Below are positions 17,985 through 26,642 of a stretch of DNA of 64,000 nucleotides, in pieces; position 1 is the stretch's first letter; each line of letters begins with the position of its first letter. The position numbers and the translations under genes are program-made. The notes under the pieces are model-generated. The model was given only the letters and a program-made list of their open reading frames with translations. It searched no databases and had not been told where the DNA came from. The DNA is from Ignavibacteriaceae bacterium. GTDB lineage: Bacteria > Bacteroidota > Ignavibacteria > Ignavibacteriales > Ignavibacteriaceae. The stretch spans positions 1 to 64,000 of the forward strand of contig JACAFB010000008.1 of assembly GCA_013388545.1 (NCBI GenBank), in the 5' to 3' direction.

Positions 17985-18545
17985 ATGAAAAAGATATTTT
18001 TCTTCCCGGTACTTTTAGGTCTCATTATGTTCGGATGTGGACAGGAAACCGAAATTCAGTCTCCCGATGGGTCCGGAAATCGGAATCATAAATGGATTGG
18101 GCTTCCCTCACGCGCTTCGGCTTCGACAGAGATGGAAGTAACCCAATCGCAGGTTATTAGCGGTGCAAACGGCGGTACTCTTAACCTCAATTACACATAT
18201 TCAGGCGGACCTTTTGGAACTGTTGAAGTTACCTCGTCACTGGTTTTTCTTCCCGGCTCCTTTTCTGGAAATAAAACCATAACAGAAACAGTAGATGATG
18301 AATTTTGCTATGTAAATTTCGGCCCTGCAATGAATTTCAATTCACCGGCAATATATAATATTGAGTATAAAGGCGTTGATTTAACCGGAGTAGATCCAAA
18401 CACGGTTCAGTTTGTTTATGCTGCATCAGACGGTTCGATTCAGGTTATACCTAATGATGGAATTACTATTAACTTTAACACAGGAACACTAAAAGTTCTT
18501 AATGCGAGATTATCTCATTTTTCAAGGTATGGATTTATTAATTAA
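17985..18545 (+). CDS. lipoprotein B2 of the duplicated cassette (ZU5-like)
   Basis: 186-residue lipoprotein (MKKIFFFPVLLGLIMFGC). Nearly the whole mature chain aligns with B1 without gaps: GGTLNLNYTYSGGPFG, GSFSGNKTITETVDD, CYVNFGPAMNFNSPAIYNI, VIPNDGI, and ARLSHFSRYGFIN at the very end. An AAAAGGAAC ribosome-binding site precedes the ATG. The much closer B1/B2 similarity than A1/A2 suggests either recent gene conversion or strong constraint on B. Located between A2 and T3 in the same order as copy 1. No enzymatic motif is visible. Confidence 0.82.
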   Translation: MKKIFFFPVLLGLIMFGCGQETEIQSPDGSGNRNHKWIGLPSRASASTEMEVTQSQVISGANGGTLNLNYTYSGGPFGTVEVTSSLVFLPGSFSGNKTITETVDDEFCYVNFGPAMNFNSPAIYNIEYKGVDLTGVDPNTVQFVYAASDGSIQVIPNDGITINFNTGTLKVLNARLSHFSRYGFIN

Positions 18546-18579
18546 ATGAATTTATTAACCTTAAATTATTGGGATAACA

Positions 18580-19833
18580 ATGGAGTACATATACAATAAT
18601 TTTGCAGTCGATCTCCAGGAACTCCTGATGAAATATCTGAGTGCGCCTGAAATGTCATCATTGCTTTCAAAAGTTAGCTTGATGGATAAAACCGAAAAAG
18701 ATGAAAGGTTAAATCTTAAAGAAATATACAGGCAGCAGCTCGATATAGAATTCGGGAACTTTAACGAAAGAATTCAACTCGACAGGACAGTAACTTATAC
18801 CCAAAAAAATCTTTCCCCTGAAAAATTTTCCAAAATGCTAATCAATCTTGGAAAGCTTTGCATTTCTCACGGAAAATTAAGCATTGCCCACGAGCTATTA
18901 AACAAAGCAAACAGAAACAATGGAAATAAAGCTACTAAAGCTGAAACATTGCTTGCTATGGCTGATTTATATGCACGAAAAGCGAATTGGGATAGCAGCA
19001 TTATAGCTGTCAGAAAAGCTCGCTTTATTTATTCTGCGTTAAAAGACTCAAATGGCATTGCTAAATGTGAAAACATAATCGGAACTATTTATGGTGATCA
19101 GGGCGAATTCCATGAAGCGAAAGCCTGTTTTGAGAAGTCGCTTTCAATATTAAATCCCTCGGATGATCCCGAACTTATTGCATCAATCCGGGCAAACCTC
19201 GGCGTAATTGAAGTTATTTTAGGTAATAAAGACAAAGCCATAAACTATCTTAACAATGCAATCGATAACTTTAAGTTAACCGGTAATTACAAGCGAATTG
19301 CTGAATTGAAACATAACATCGGTCTGCTTCATTATGAGTTGACTGATTACGAATCAGCATCGAAGTCATACGATGAGTGTATCGATATAGCATTAAAGAA
19401 TAGTTTTATTCCTGTTCTTTGTCTGGCTTATCTGGGTAAAGCAAACTTATTTGTTTCAAGCAGCGAGTATCTTGCTGCTGAAATTTATGCCGATAAAGCG
19501 CTCGAGCTTAGTCATTATCTTGACGACAAATTAACAATTGCTGATATATATAAAACAAAAGGAATAATTGAAAGAAATCTTAAGAATTTTACTAATGCTG
19601 AAAATTATCTGCTTTCAAGCTTAAGATTAAATAACGAATTGAAAAATGATCTTAATATTGCTGAAACTTCATTTGAATTAGCTGTGCTATACGATGAAAT
19701 TGAAAGACCCGATCAAAAAGAAGAGCATCTTAAAGATTCCCTTAATTATTATGCAAGGATGCAATCTGCAGACAGAATCAGGAAGATTGAAGAAATTTTC
19801 AGCATTAATAGAGCATATTCTTCAGCATCATAA
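18580..19833 (+). CDS. TPR repeat protein T3 of the duplicated cassette
   Basis: 417-residue soluble TPR protein, the counterpart of T1. The N-terminal region shares IYRQQLDIEFGNF, ERIQLDRTVTYTQKNLSPE and LINLGKLCISHGKLSIAHELL with T1. The repeats follow in the same register (GTIYGDQGEFHEAKACFE, NIGLLHYELTDYESAS, TKGIIERNLKNFTNAENYLL). Starts 34 bases after B2. It is the last gene of copy 2; a strong terminator follows at 19943. No signal peptide, so cytoplasmic by prediction. TPR function (protein binding) is known for the fold; its partner is unknown. Confidence 0.85.
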   Translation: MEYIYNNFAVDLQELLMKYLSAPEMSSLLSKVSLMDKTEKDERLNLKEIYRQQLDIEFGNFNERIQLDRTVTYTQKNLSPEKFSKMLINLGKLCISHGKLSIAHELLNKANRNNGNKATKAETLLAMADLYARKANWDSSIIAVRKARFIYSALKDSNGIAKCENIIGTIYGDQGEFHEAKACFEKSLSILNPSDDPELIASIRANLGVIEVILGNKDKAINYLNNAIDNFKLTGNYKRIAELKHNIGLLHYELTDYESASKSYDECIDIALKNSFIPVLCLAYLGKANLFVSSSEYLAAEIYADKALELSHYLDDKLTIADIYKTKGIIERNLKNFTNAENYLLSSLRLNNELKNDLNIAETSFELAVLYDEIERPDQKEEHLKDSLNYYARMQSADRIRKIEEIFSINRAYSSAS

Positions 19834-19942
19834 TAAATTATTAATTGCTGCAGGAAATAACCTGTGGTTTGATAATATTTTTAAGATAATAATGAATACA
19901 TCACATTTCGATCAGACCGTAAACTGATCAACCACCCGCTGA

Positions 19943-19974
19943 GGCCGCTCTTTTAAAGGAGCGGCCTTTTTTTT
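19943..19974 (+). terminator. intrinsic terminator after cassette copy 2
   Basis: GGCCGCTC (19943-19950) pairs with GAGCGGCC (19959-19966), 8 GC-rich pairs with an 8-base loop, followed by eight T (19967-19974). A textbook intrinsic terminator closing the lipoprotein/TPR operon. Confidence 0.93.
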
Positions 19975-20005
19975 AACTTTACAAAAAATAACAACCGGTT
20001 TTATT

Positions 20006-21688
20006 ATGATTTACTCCGCAAAAAAAATCACCATCAATTTTATAATCGTTTCAATTATTGCCAGCGTTTTTTCAGTCCTGCAATTCAATTGTGAAAGAAG
20101 CGAAAAACCTGAAGCTAACAGAATAATTGTTGGAGCAGTTGCTGATGTTCAAACAATAAATCCTGCTTTTTCATTCTCAATACTCGAGGGAAATCTTGTT
20201 GAACTGCTCTTTTATAAACTGATTGATAATCGCTGGAATGCCGAAAAAGGCCTTATTGAGTTTATTCCAATGATTGCAGAAAAATGGGAATGGAACGGTG
20301 ATTCAAGCCAGGTGACATTTTATTTGAGAAATGATGCTTTCTGGTCTGACGGGAAACCAATTACTGCTGAAGATGTCGTGTTCACTTTTGATGTTTATTC
20401 TGACCCTGTAGTTCAAAGCAGATTTTATGGTGAGTTTGATATTCTCGAGACCGGAAAAGATCTTCACATTAATTCAGAAAAAAGTTTTGAAATTATTTCT
20501 CCGCACGTTCTTAAAGTAAAACTTAAAAAAGATGTTGTCCCAACTCTCCTTGGACTTGATGTTCCGCTTATTCCTAAACATATCTGGAGTAAATATGATC
20601 GTAAAGAAATTGCAAATGCCAAAGAGAATTTTGAACCTGTAACAGGAGGGGCATTCAAGTTGGTAAAATGGGAAAGAGAATCAGGCATTTATCTTAAAGC
20701 TGATACAAGCTCATTTTTATTTAAGCCGGGAAGTATTGAAGATCTCATCATAAAAGTTATACCTGATTATCAGTCGCGTATCACTCAGTTGAAAAAAGGT
20801 GAGATAGACATCGTTGATGGAATTAAAAGCGAGGATGCAAAAGAGCTTGAAGAAATGGATAATTTAAATATTTTCTCTCTTGGCGGAAGAGAGTACGATT
20901 ACATAGGCTGGAATCACATAGATCCGCTTCAGTTTACTGCAAATAAAAAGCAGTTACCTAATAAACTTTTTTCTTCACCTAAGGTCAGAAAAGCATTAAC
21001 GATGTCGGTAAACAGGAAGGAGATTCTGCAATCATACATAGGAAAGTATGGACAGATTGCAAGAGGACCGGTTTCTCCGTTATTTAAAGTTTATTATGAT
21101 TCAAACCTTCCGCTAGACGAATACAATCCCGAAAAAGCCCGTGCACTGCTTAAAGAAGAAGGATGGTTTGATCAGGATAACGACGGTATAATCGAAAAAG
21201 CAAACACTAAGTTTAGTTTTACGCTTTACACTAATTCGGGTAATCCTCGAAGGGAATATACTGCAACTATTATCAAGAATAATCTCAAGTCTGTCGGAAT
21301 CGAAGTAAAAATCGAATTGCTTGAAACCGGTGCATTCATTGATCGGCTGTTAGCCCGCGAATTTGATGCCTGGTTATCAGGCTGGACAATTCCTATTCCG
21401 GCAAACTTAAATCCATACTGGAATTCAGACCAGGAAGAGGGAATATTTAATTTCTCGAGCTATTCAAACAGCTCGGTTGACAGCATACTTAAAAAACTTG
21501 AGACAAAGATTACAGAAGAGAAAAAAGCAGAACTATATAAAATCCTTCAATCAATCTTTTACAAAGATGAACCGGTTACATTTCTCTTTTGGGTTGATAA
21601 TATAATTGCTTCCAATAAAAAAATTGAGAACGTAGAGTTCACACCATTAGGATATCTGGCTAAAGCCTGGAAATGGAAGGTCCTTTGA
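20006..21688 (+). CDS. oligopeptide/dipeptide-binding lipoprotein, SBP family 5
   Basis: 560-residue extracellular solute-binding protein of the OppA/DppA family. A long N-terminal hydrophobic segment ends in VLQFNC, a lipobox-like site. The mature chain opens IIVGAVADVQTINPAFS, typical of family 5, and has WSDGKPITAEDVVFTFDVY and KVRKALTMSVNRKEIL, both family hallmarks. It probably binds peptides for an ABC importer, but no permease or ATPase genes are nearby. Flanked by terminators on both sides (19943 and 21708), so it is a monocistronic unit. Ligand identity (peptide, nickel or other) cannot be decided from the sequence. Confidence 0.9.
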   Translation: MIYSAKKITINFIIVSIIASVFSVLQFNCERSEKPEANRIIVGAVADVQTINPAFSFSILEGNLVELLFYKLIDNRWNAEKGLIEFIPMIAEKWEWNGDSSQVTFYLRNDAFWSDGKPITAEDVVFTFDVYSDPVVQSRFYGEFDILETGKDLHINSEKSFEIISPHVLKVKLKKDVVPTLLGLDVPLIPKHIWSKYDRKEIANAKENFEPVTGGAFKLVKWERESGIYLKADTSSFLFKPGSIEDLIIKVIPDYQSRITQLKKGEIDIVDGIKSEDAKELEEMDNLNIFSLGGREYDYIGWNHIDPLQFTANKKQLPNKLFSSPKVRKALTMSVNRKEILQSYIGKYGQIARGPVSPLFKVYYDSNLPLDEYNPEKARALLKEEGWFDQDNDGIIEKANTKFSFTLYTNSGNPRREYTATIIKNNLKSVGIEVKIELLETGAFIDRLLAREFDAWLSGWTIPIPANLNPYWNSDQEEGIFNFSSYSNSSVDSILKKLETKITEEKKAELYKILQSIFYKDEPVTFLFWVDNIIASNKKIENVEFTPLGYLAKAWKWKVL

Positions 21689-21707
21689 AATAATAATTAA
21701 ATAAGAA

Positions 21708-21730
21708 GGCTCCTTTCGGAGCCTTTTTTT
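21708..21730 (+). terminator. intrinsic terminator between convergent genes
   Basis: GGCTCC (21708-21713), loop TTTC, GGAGCC (21718-21723) followed by seven T. Flanking A-T pairs extend the stem. It ends the solute-binding protein gene; its T-run overlaps the stop of the convergent minus-strand gene, so it may work weakly in both directions. Confidence 0.93.
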
Positions 21731-22556
21731 ATCCCATAAACCAGCCTAAAAATGGGAAAGCTTTTGCCAGACCCCAGAAAAGCAAACTGCCTAAAATCCA
21801 GATTCCGAATACCATCAGGAAGTATTTCATCATCGATTTTGATCTGAACATTTTTGCAAGTCCGATTGATAGAACAACATTAGTCCAGATTGTTATAATG
21901 TCAAGTTTTCCTAAAACCCATCCCAGGAATTCTGACTTATCAGAATCAAAAAACGAAGCCACACTTAAATCAGGAAGCATTTTTCCTAAAACGAGCGAGA
22001 GTATTGCTCCAAGTATAACAGCAACTATCCCGATGTAAGCAGATAGTCCGTTAGCTACAAGCGATGATGCATAAACTCCCTCTCCTTTGAAAACAACTTT
22101 AGCAAAAAAGAAATGCAAGCCTGCCATAATAAAAAAGATAATAAACCCAATAACCAGGATTGAAACTGATTGAATTATCATTCCTACCGTCCCTCTTCCC
22201 TGATCCATCTGTTCGAGGATTCTATCCATTTGCTGCTCAGCTTGTTCTTGTGTCATCTGTCCGTTTTTTACTGCTTCACTAAAGTTTTGTTCAATTCTTT
22301 CCACAGCTTTTTGACGAACCTGATAAGCTATTTCGGGATTGTTAAGCAAAATTATCTGCGAAATTGCGACCAGAACAAGAAGAATCAGCATTGGGAGAAA
22401 CCAGTCGATTGTGCGGGCAGGAAAGAGAGAGGTTTTCTCAAAAGTTTTTCCCGGCTCAGTAAAAACCCCGATCATTTTATCTGAATGACTTAATTCTTCT
22501 TCTTGAAGAGGAACTTGCTCATTGGGGATTGAAGAGGTTGTATCGTTAGTATCCAT
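21729..22556 (-). CDS. Yip1-like integral membrane protein
   Basis: 275-residue membrane protein. An N-terminal cytoplasmic stretch with MIGVFTEPGKTFE (a Yip1-domain entry pattern) precedes about five hydrophobic segments (near residues 50-70, 125-150, 160-190, 220-240 and 245-270). Between the first and second is a charged Gln/Glu-rich helix (about 75-120, QMTQEQAEQQMDRILEQMDQ). The Yip1 domain family is seen in bacterial membrane proteins of mostly unknown role. It is monocistronic on the minus strand, divergent from tnaA across 174 bases. The family call rests on layout and the entry motif. Confidence 0.72.
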   Translation of the reverse strand: MDTNDTTSSIPNEQVPLQEEELSHSDKMIGVFTEPGKTFEKTSLFPARTIDWFLPMLILLVLVAISQIILLNNPEIAYQVRQKAVERIEQNFSEAVKNGQMTQEQAEQQMDRILEQMDQGRGTVGMIIQSVSILVIGFIIFFIMAGLHFFFAKVVFKGEGVYASSLVANGLSAYIGIVAVILGAILSLVLGKMLPDLSVASFFDSDKSEFLGWVLGKLDIITIWTNVVLSIGLAKMFRSKSMMKYFLMVFGIWILGSLLFWGLAKAFPFLGWFMG

Positions 22557-22692
22557 AGATAATCTCCTAGATGAATGGTTAATTTTCTTTGATGAAAAAC
22601 TTATTCAATCTTTATCTGAAAGACAATTAAAAAATGACAAATGGTAGAATAATTATCACTATAAATCTAAGGAAATAACATTAAATGATTAT

Positions 22693-22700
22693 TAACTTTG
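22693..22700 (+). promoter_or_regulatory. tnaA: possible TAnnTTTG promoter element upstream of tnaA
   Basis: TAACTTTG at 22693-22700 fits the Bacteroidota -7 consensus TAnnTTTG, 31 bases before the tnaA ATG. A clear -33 TTG is not seen at the usual distance, so the call is tentative. Confidence 0.35.
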
Positions 22701-22730
22701 TACAAATCAAAATAAAAAGCTGGAAAATAT

Positions 22731-24107
22731 ATGAATCCCAAGACGATTATTGAGCCATTTAAGATTAAATCTGTTGAACCAATCCGTTTCACAACCCGCG
22801 AAGAACGAGAAAAAATATTGATTGAAGCTGGTTATAATCCCTTTATGATTCACGCTGATGATGTGCTGATTGATTTGTTGACTGACAGCGGAACTTCTGC
22901 AATGAGTTCAAAACAGTGGGCTGCAATTATGGAAGGTGATGAAGCTTATGCCGGGTCAAAAAGTTTTTATCGCTTTGAAGATGCAGTTAAAAAAATAACT
23001 CATATGAAGTACATCATTCCGACTCATCAGGGTAGAGCTGCAGAGAAAATACTATTCTCGATTGTTGGTGGACCGGGAAAATATTTCCCGAACAATACTC
23101 ATTTCGACACAACAAGGGCTAACATTGAATTTACCGGTGCAGAAGCAGATGATTTTTTAACTGAAGTTGGAAAACATCCTGAGCAAAGAGCTGACTTCAA
23201 AGGAAATATGGATATAGAAAAACTGGAATCTTTCATTAAGGAAAAGGGTGTTGAAAATATTCCGCTTTGTATGATAACCGTTACAAACAATTCAGGCGGA
23301 GGTCAACCGGTTTCGATGCAAAACATAAGGGATGTTAAAAACCTTTGTAATAAATATGGAATTCCGCTTTTTATTGATGCTTGCCGCTTCGCAGAAAATG
23401 CTTATTTCATAAAGCTTCGGGAAAAGGGATACGAAAATAAAACCCCGCTCGAAATCGCTCAGGAAATGTTCTCTTATGCTGACGGTGTTACTATGAGCGC
23501 AAAAAAAGATGCTCTGGTAAATATCGGCGGATTCCTGGCAATGAACGATCAGGGGCTTGCAATGAAATGCCGTAATCTTTTGATTGTTACTGAAGGTTTT
23601 CCAACTTATGGCGGGCTTGCAGGTCGTGATCTTGAAGCTGTAGCGCAGGGTTTGACTGAAGTGCTTGATGAACATTATTTACAATATCGCTTAAGAAGTG
23701 TTGAATACCTTGGTGAAAAGCTGGTTGCTGAAGGTGTGCCGATTATTGAACCACCGGGTGGTCACGCAATTTACATCGATGCTAAAAGATTTGTCCCTCA
23801 CATCAAAGCAGATAAATTCCCCGGACAGTCAATTGTTTGTGAATTATATCTTGAAGGAGGAATCCGTGCAGTTGAAATTGGAAGCGTAATGTTTGGAAAA
23901 TATGACAAAAATAATAAACTTATCCCGCCGCCGATGGAATTAGTGAGACTTGCGATACCCAGAAGGGTTTATACTCAAAGTCACATTGATTTTCTGATTG
24001 AGATCATTATTGAAGTATTCAGGAACAGGAATAAGCTGAAAGGCTACAAAATAGTTTATGAAGCTCCTATACTTCGTCATTTCACGGCAAGGTTTGAACC
24101 TGTTTGA
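22731..24107 (+). CDS. tnaA: tryptophanase
   Basis: PLP-dependent beta-eliminating lyase splitting tryptophan to indole, pyruvate and ammonia. 458 residues, full length. Landmarks: IDLLTDSGTSAMS near residue 50, PTHQGRAAEKI, the PLP lysine Lys259 in MSAKKDALVNIGG, and PTYGGLAGRDLEA. Tryptophanase and tyrosine phenol-lyase are close relatives; here Asp126 (HFDTTR), Ile in AVEIGS and His450 (LRHFTARF) match tryptophanase rather than the Thr, Arg and Phe of tyrosine phenol-lyase at those places, so tryptophanase is preferred. No tnaC-like leader or tnaB permease was found. It heads a compact six-gene operon running to 28017. Confidence 0.9.
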   Translation: MNPKTIIEPFKIKSVEPIRFTTREEREKILIEAGYNPFMIHADDVLIDLLTDSGTSAMSSKQWAAIMEGDEAYAGSKSFYRFEDAVKKITHMKYIIPTHQGRAAEKILFSIVGGPGKYFPNNTHFDTTRANIEFTGAEADDFLTEVGKHPEQRADFKGNMDIEKLESFIKEKGVENIPLCMITVTNNSGGGQPVSMQNIRDVKNLCNKYGIPLFIDACRFAENAYFIKLREKGYENKTPLEIAQEMFSYADGVTMSAKKDALVNIGGFLAMNDQGLAMKCRNLLIVTEGFPTYGGLAGRDLEAVAQGLTEVLDEHYLQYRLRSVEYLGEKLVAEGVPIIEPPGGHAIYIDAKRFVPHIKADKFPGQSIVCELYLEGGIRAVEIGSVMFGKYDKNNKLIPPPMELVRLAIPRRVYTQSHIDFLIEIIIEVFRNRNKLKGYKIVYEAPILRHFTARFEPV

Positions 24108-24131
24108 TTTAATAACTTTTTTTAACCTGAT

Positions 24132-24938
24132 TTGAAAAAAAATATTTCTTTTATTTTCCTGCTTTTTTCAATAAGCAGCGTAAATATTTACGCCCAGGAA
24201 TTTTCTATTTCAATTTTTCCTGAAGAAAAGCTTTTTTCTACATACTATGCAGATGCAGTGGCTCATCAGTTTTCTCTTTCTAAAAGCTTTAAGACAAGTG
24301 AGTGGTATGGAAACATCGGCGCACTAATTCCTTTTTTAAATGTTTCGTTATTAAAACAGAATTTTCAGATTTCTGCTGGAGCTACTGCATTTAACACGCT
24401 CATTAAAACACCGGGTCATATAACTGTATTTACTGTTGATTATCTTGTTGATTTTTTTGTTGATTCAAGAATAGCCGAAAACTTTACCGGAAGATTTATC
24501 TGGGGTCATCTTAGTGCCCATTTTGCCGATGACGGGATAACTATTCTAAATGCTAATCCGGTAAGTTATGTCAGAGATTACGCCGGACTTCATTTTCAGC
24601 ATTCGTTTAACAATGTTAACGGGAAAATTTATTCAGGTGTTTTTTACAATTTTCATAATGAACCGGTGCTCGATCAGCATTTTACTTTTCAGATTGGTGG
24701 AGATGCCGGCGTTCAAATGGTTAATAAAATCATTGCTTATGCTTCATTGGATATTAAGTTCAAATCCGAAGTTAATTACGGTACCACACAAAGTTATCAG
24801 GTTGGATTAATATATCCCTCTTTTTCAAACCGGTCGCTTAGGTTTGCAATCACACACAGAAGAGGATTTGAAGAACGCGGCCAGCTTTTTAATCTAAAAG
24901 ATAATAAAACTATGGCTGGAATTTATTTCGATTTTTAA
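24132..24938 (+). CDS. exported DUF1207-like protein
   Basis: 268-residue protein with a signal peptide (about 1-21, ending IYAQ). It starts with TTG at 24132, 24 bases after tnaA. The mature chain resembles the DUF1207 family: an N-terminal FPEEKLFSTYYADAVAHQFS stretch, a GNIGALIPF segment, then alternating amphipathic strands ending in an aromatic YFDF residue pattern, which suggests an outer-membrane beta barrel. No enzyme motif is visible. Function unknown; position in the tryptophanase operon suggests co-regulation only. Confidence 0.7.
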   Translation: MKKNISFIFLLFSISSVNIYAQEFSISIFPEEKLFSTYYADAVAHQFSLSKSFKTSEWYGNIGALIPFLNVSLLKQNFQISAGATAFNTLIKTPGHITVFTVDYLVDFFVDSRIAENFTGRFIWGHLSAHFADDGITILNANPVSYVRDYAGLHFQHSFNNVNGKIYSGVFYNFHNEPVLDQHFTFQIGGDAGVQMVNKIIAYASLDIKFKSEVNYGTTQSYQVGLIYPSFSNRSLRFAITHRRGFEERGQLFNLKDNKTMAGIYFDF

Positions 24939-24940
24939 CT

Positions 24941-25795
24941 ATGAAAAGAATAATATTTCTTCTTCTGATTACAGCGGTTTTTATTTCTGCACAGGTTAAA
25001 GATACACTTGTCCAGCAAGAAGAACCCTTTTTCAACAGGAAAAATATTTCAATAATCGGTGTATCAGGATTCTTTACATTCAGTCTCGTTCAATCCTATT
25101 TGATGTGGTGGAAAGATGACCACAGAACTTTTCATTTTCTTAACCCTCCGGCAAATCAATCGTGGTTTGATTCACCCGGGCAGCGTGGTATTGACAAAGC
25201 AGGACATTTTTATACTTCCTACTTTTTATACAAAGCTCAAAAAAATATTTTAACCTGGGGAGGATATTCTGAAAAAACCTCCAGTCTTATTTCACTTTTA
25301 TTTGATGTGAGCTTCTCAATATTGATTGAAGTCGGAGATGGTTTTTCTTCTTACGGTTTTGATTACCAGGACCTTGTTTTTAATCTTGGCGGCGCAGGCT
25401 TTGGGTTGCTTCAGGATAAGCTGTCGGTTTTCAGGAATATTAATTTTAAATGGAGTTATTTTCCGGATAAACTTGCTTTTCCTCCTGAATTTACTGAGCA
25501 CTATGATTCGCATATTTACTGGATGACATTTAACCTGCACAACCTGCTGCCTGACGGAGTAAATAATTACTGGCCTGCATTTTTACAACCGGCAATTGGT
25601 TTCAGTGTTGCCGGAAAGGGAAGCCGAAGAGAACTTATTGTTGGTGTTGATTTGAACTTACTTGAAATTTTTAAGACCGATGATGAAAACTGGAATCTTT
25701 TTATTTCAACTGCAGAATTATTTCATTTACCTTTACCGGCAATCAAATATTCAAAAGATAAAATTCCCGAATACAGATTATTTATGTTGAATTAG
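24941..25795 (+). CDS. exported DUF2279 (YfiM-like) protein
   Basis: 284-residue protein with a signal peptide (about 1-17, ending ISAQ). The region DKAGHFYTSYFLYK followed by EVGDGFSSYGFDYQD and NLGGAGFG is the signature of the DUF2279/YfiM family, in which a His and acidic residues lie in membrane-associated helices. Starts 2 bases after the previous gene. Two or three hydrophobic helices are likely. The biochemical role of the family is not established. The C-terminal third looks beta-rich. Confidence 0.75.
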   Translation: MKRIIFLLLITAVFISAQVKDTLVQQEEPFFNRKNISIIGVSGFFTFSLVQSYLMWWKDDHRTFHFLNPPANQSWFDSPGQRGIDKAGHFYTSYFLYKAQKNILTWGGYSEKTSSLISLLFDVSFSILIEVGDGFSSYGFDYQDLVFNLGGAGFGLLQDKLSVFRNINFKWSYFPDKLAFPPEFTEHYDSHIYWMTFNLHNLLPDGVNNYWPAFLQPAIGFSVAGKGSRRELIVGVDLNLLEIFKTDDENWNLFISTAELFHLPLPAIKYSKDKIPEYRLFMLN

Positions 25796-25799
25796 GAAA

Positions 25800-26627
25800 A
25801 TGGCTTCAATCAAAAAACTTTATAATTATTCAAATCAGAAACAAATCTGGCGAATTATTCCGGATTTAAAGAACAGAGTCCTGATTGAAGAGCGGGATTT
25901 GCAGCAGAAGCAGGTTTATTTTCAATGCATTGATTTGATCACAGGAAAATTTTTGATCAAAGATTTACAGTTTGAAGAAAAATTCTGGATTGGCGTTGAG
26001 GAAATTTGTGAATATATAGTGCTTTTTCATAAGTATTCAAAACCGGATATGCCCGGGCACAAATCTATAATTGCTTACGATCTTATTAGTCAGAAAATTT
26101 TATGGGAGAATGATCATTACTCTTTTTTTCAGGTTCTGAATGACCTGGTATATTGCTTTAGTCAGTCTTTTGAAAAAAGAAAATATTTTGCAGTCGATTT
26201 ATTTACCGGCAAACTAAAGTATGAACTGGAGGATGAATCCACTGAAATCATTGAGTTGAAAAATAAGACTAGTGCTGAAGAAAATATTTCAAGATATTCT
26301 TTCCCGTCAGTTTTTGACGTAAAGCTAAATCCTGATCCGTTGATAGAAGAATATTTTTCTGAATTCAGAGAGAGTAATCTCATCTCTGGAAGGATTGAAT
26401 TTGTCCACAAAGATGATTTGCTCTTCTTCAGTTTCCATGAAATTGAAGACGGGGAATTTCTGAATAATAAATTCAGGGTAGTTGATTTTTCCACAAAAAA
26501 AATTATTTTTGAGCAAACGCTGATTTCACATACTCAATTACTTGTTACTGATTCCTTTTTCCTTATTGACAACTTACTTTTTCTGCTGGAAGGCAAGACA
26601 CAATTCAGCGTCTGGAAAATTTTTTAA
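25800..26627 (+). CDS. DUF4905-like cytoplasmic protein, unknown
   Basis: 275-residue protein without signal peptide, beginning MASIKKLYNY 4 bases after the previous stop. The sequence reads as repeated beta strands (IWRIIPDLKNRVLIEERD, IDLITGKFLIKDLQF, IIAYDLISQKILW, FAVDLFTGKLKYEL), consistent with a beta-propeller-like fold; the layout resembles the Bacteroidota family DUF4905. No catalytic residues are recognised. It is in the middle of the tryptophanase-to-AmrB operon. The family name is given with moderate confidence. Confidence 0.65.
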   Translation: MASIKKLYNYSNQKQIWRIIPDLKNRVLIEERDLQQKQVYFQCIDLITGKFLIKDLQFEEKFWIGVEEICEYIVLFHKYSKPDMPGHKSIIAYDLISQKILWENDHYSFFQVLNDLVYCFSQSFEKRKYFAVDLFTGKLKYELEDESTEIIELKNKTSAEENISRYSFPSVFDVKLNPDPLIEEYFSEFRESNLISGRIEFVHKDDLLFFSFHEIEDGEFLNNKFRVVDFSTKKIIFEQTLISHTQLLVTDSFFLIDNLLFLLEGKTQFSVWKIF

Positions 26628-26642
26628 TAAAGGAAAATCAAA

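Noticed and set aside
22170-22484. 104-codon plus-strand frame opposite the Yip1-like gene
   Set aside because: Shadow of the minus-strand gene; composition unlike a real protein here.
23292-23675. 127-codon minus-strand frame inside tnaA
   Set aside because: Fully antisense to conserved tryptophanase sequence; no family resemblance.
22731-24107. Tyrosine phenol-lyase instead of tryptophanase
   Set aside because: Asp126, Ile in AVEIGS and His450 fit tryptophanase; the Thr, Arg and Phe expected for tyrosine phenol-lyase at those places are absent.
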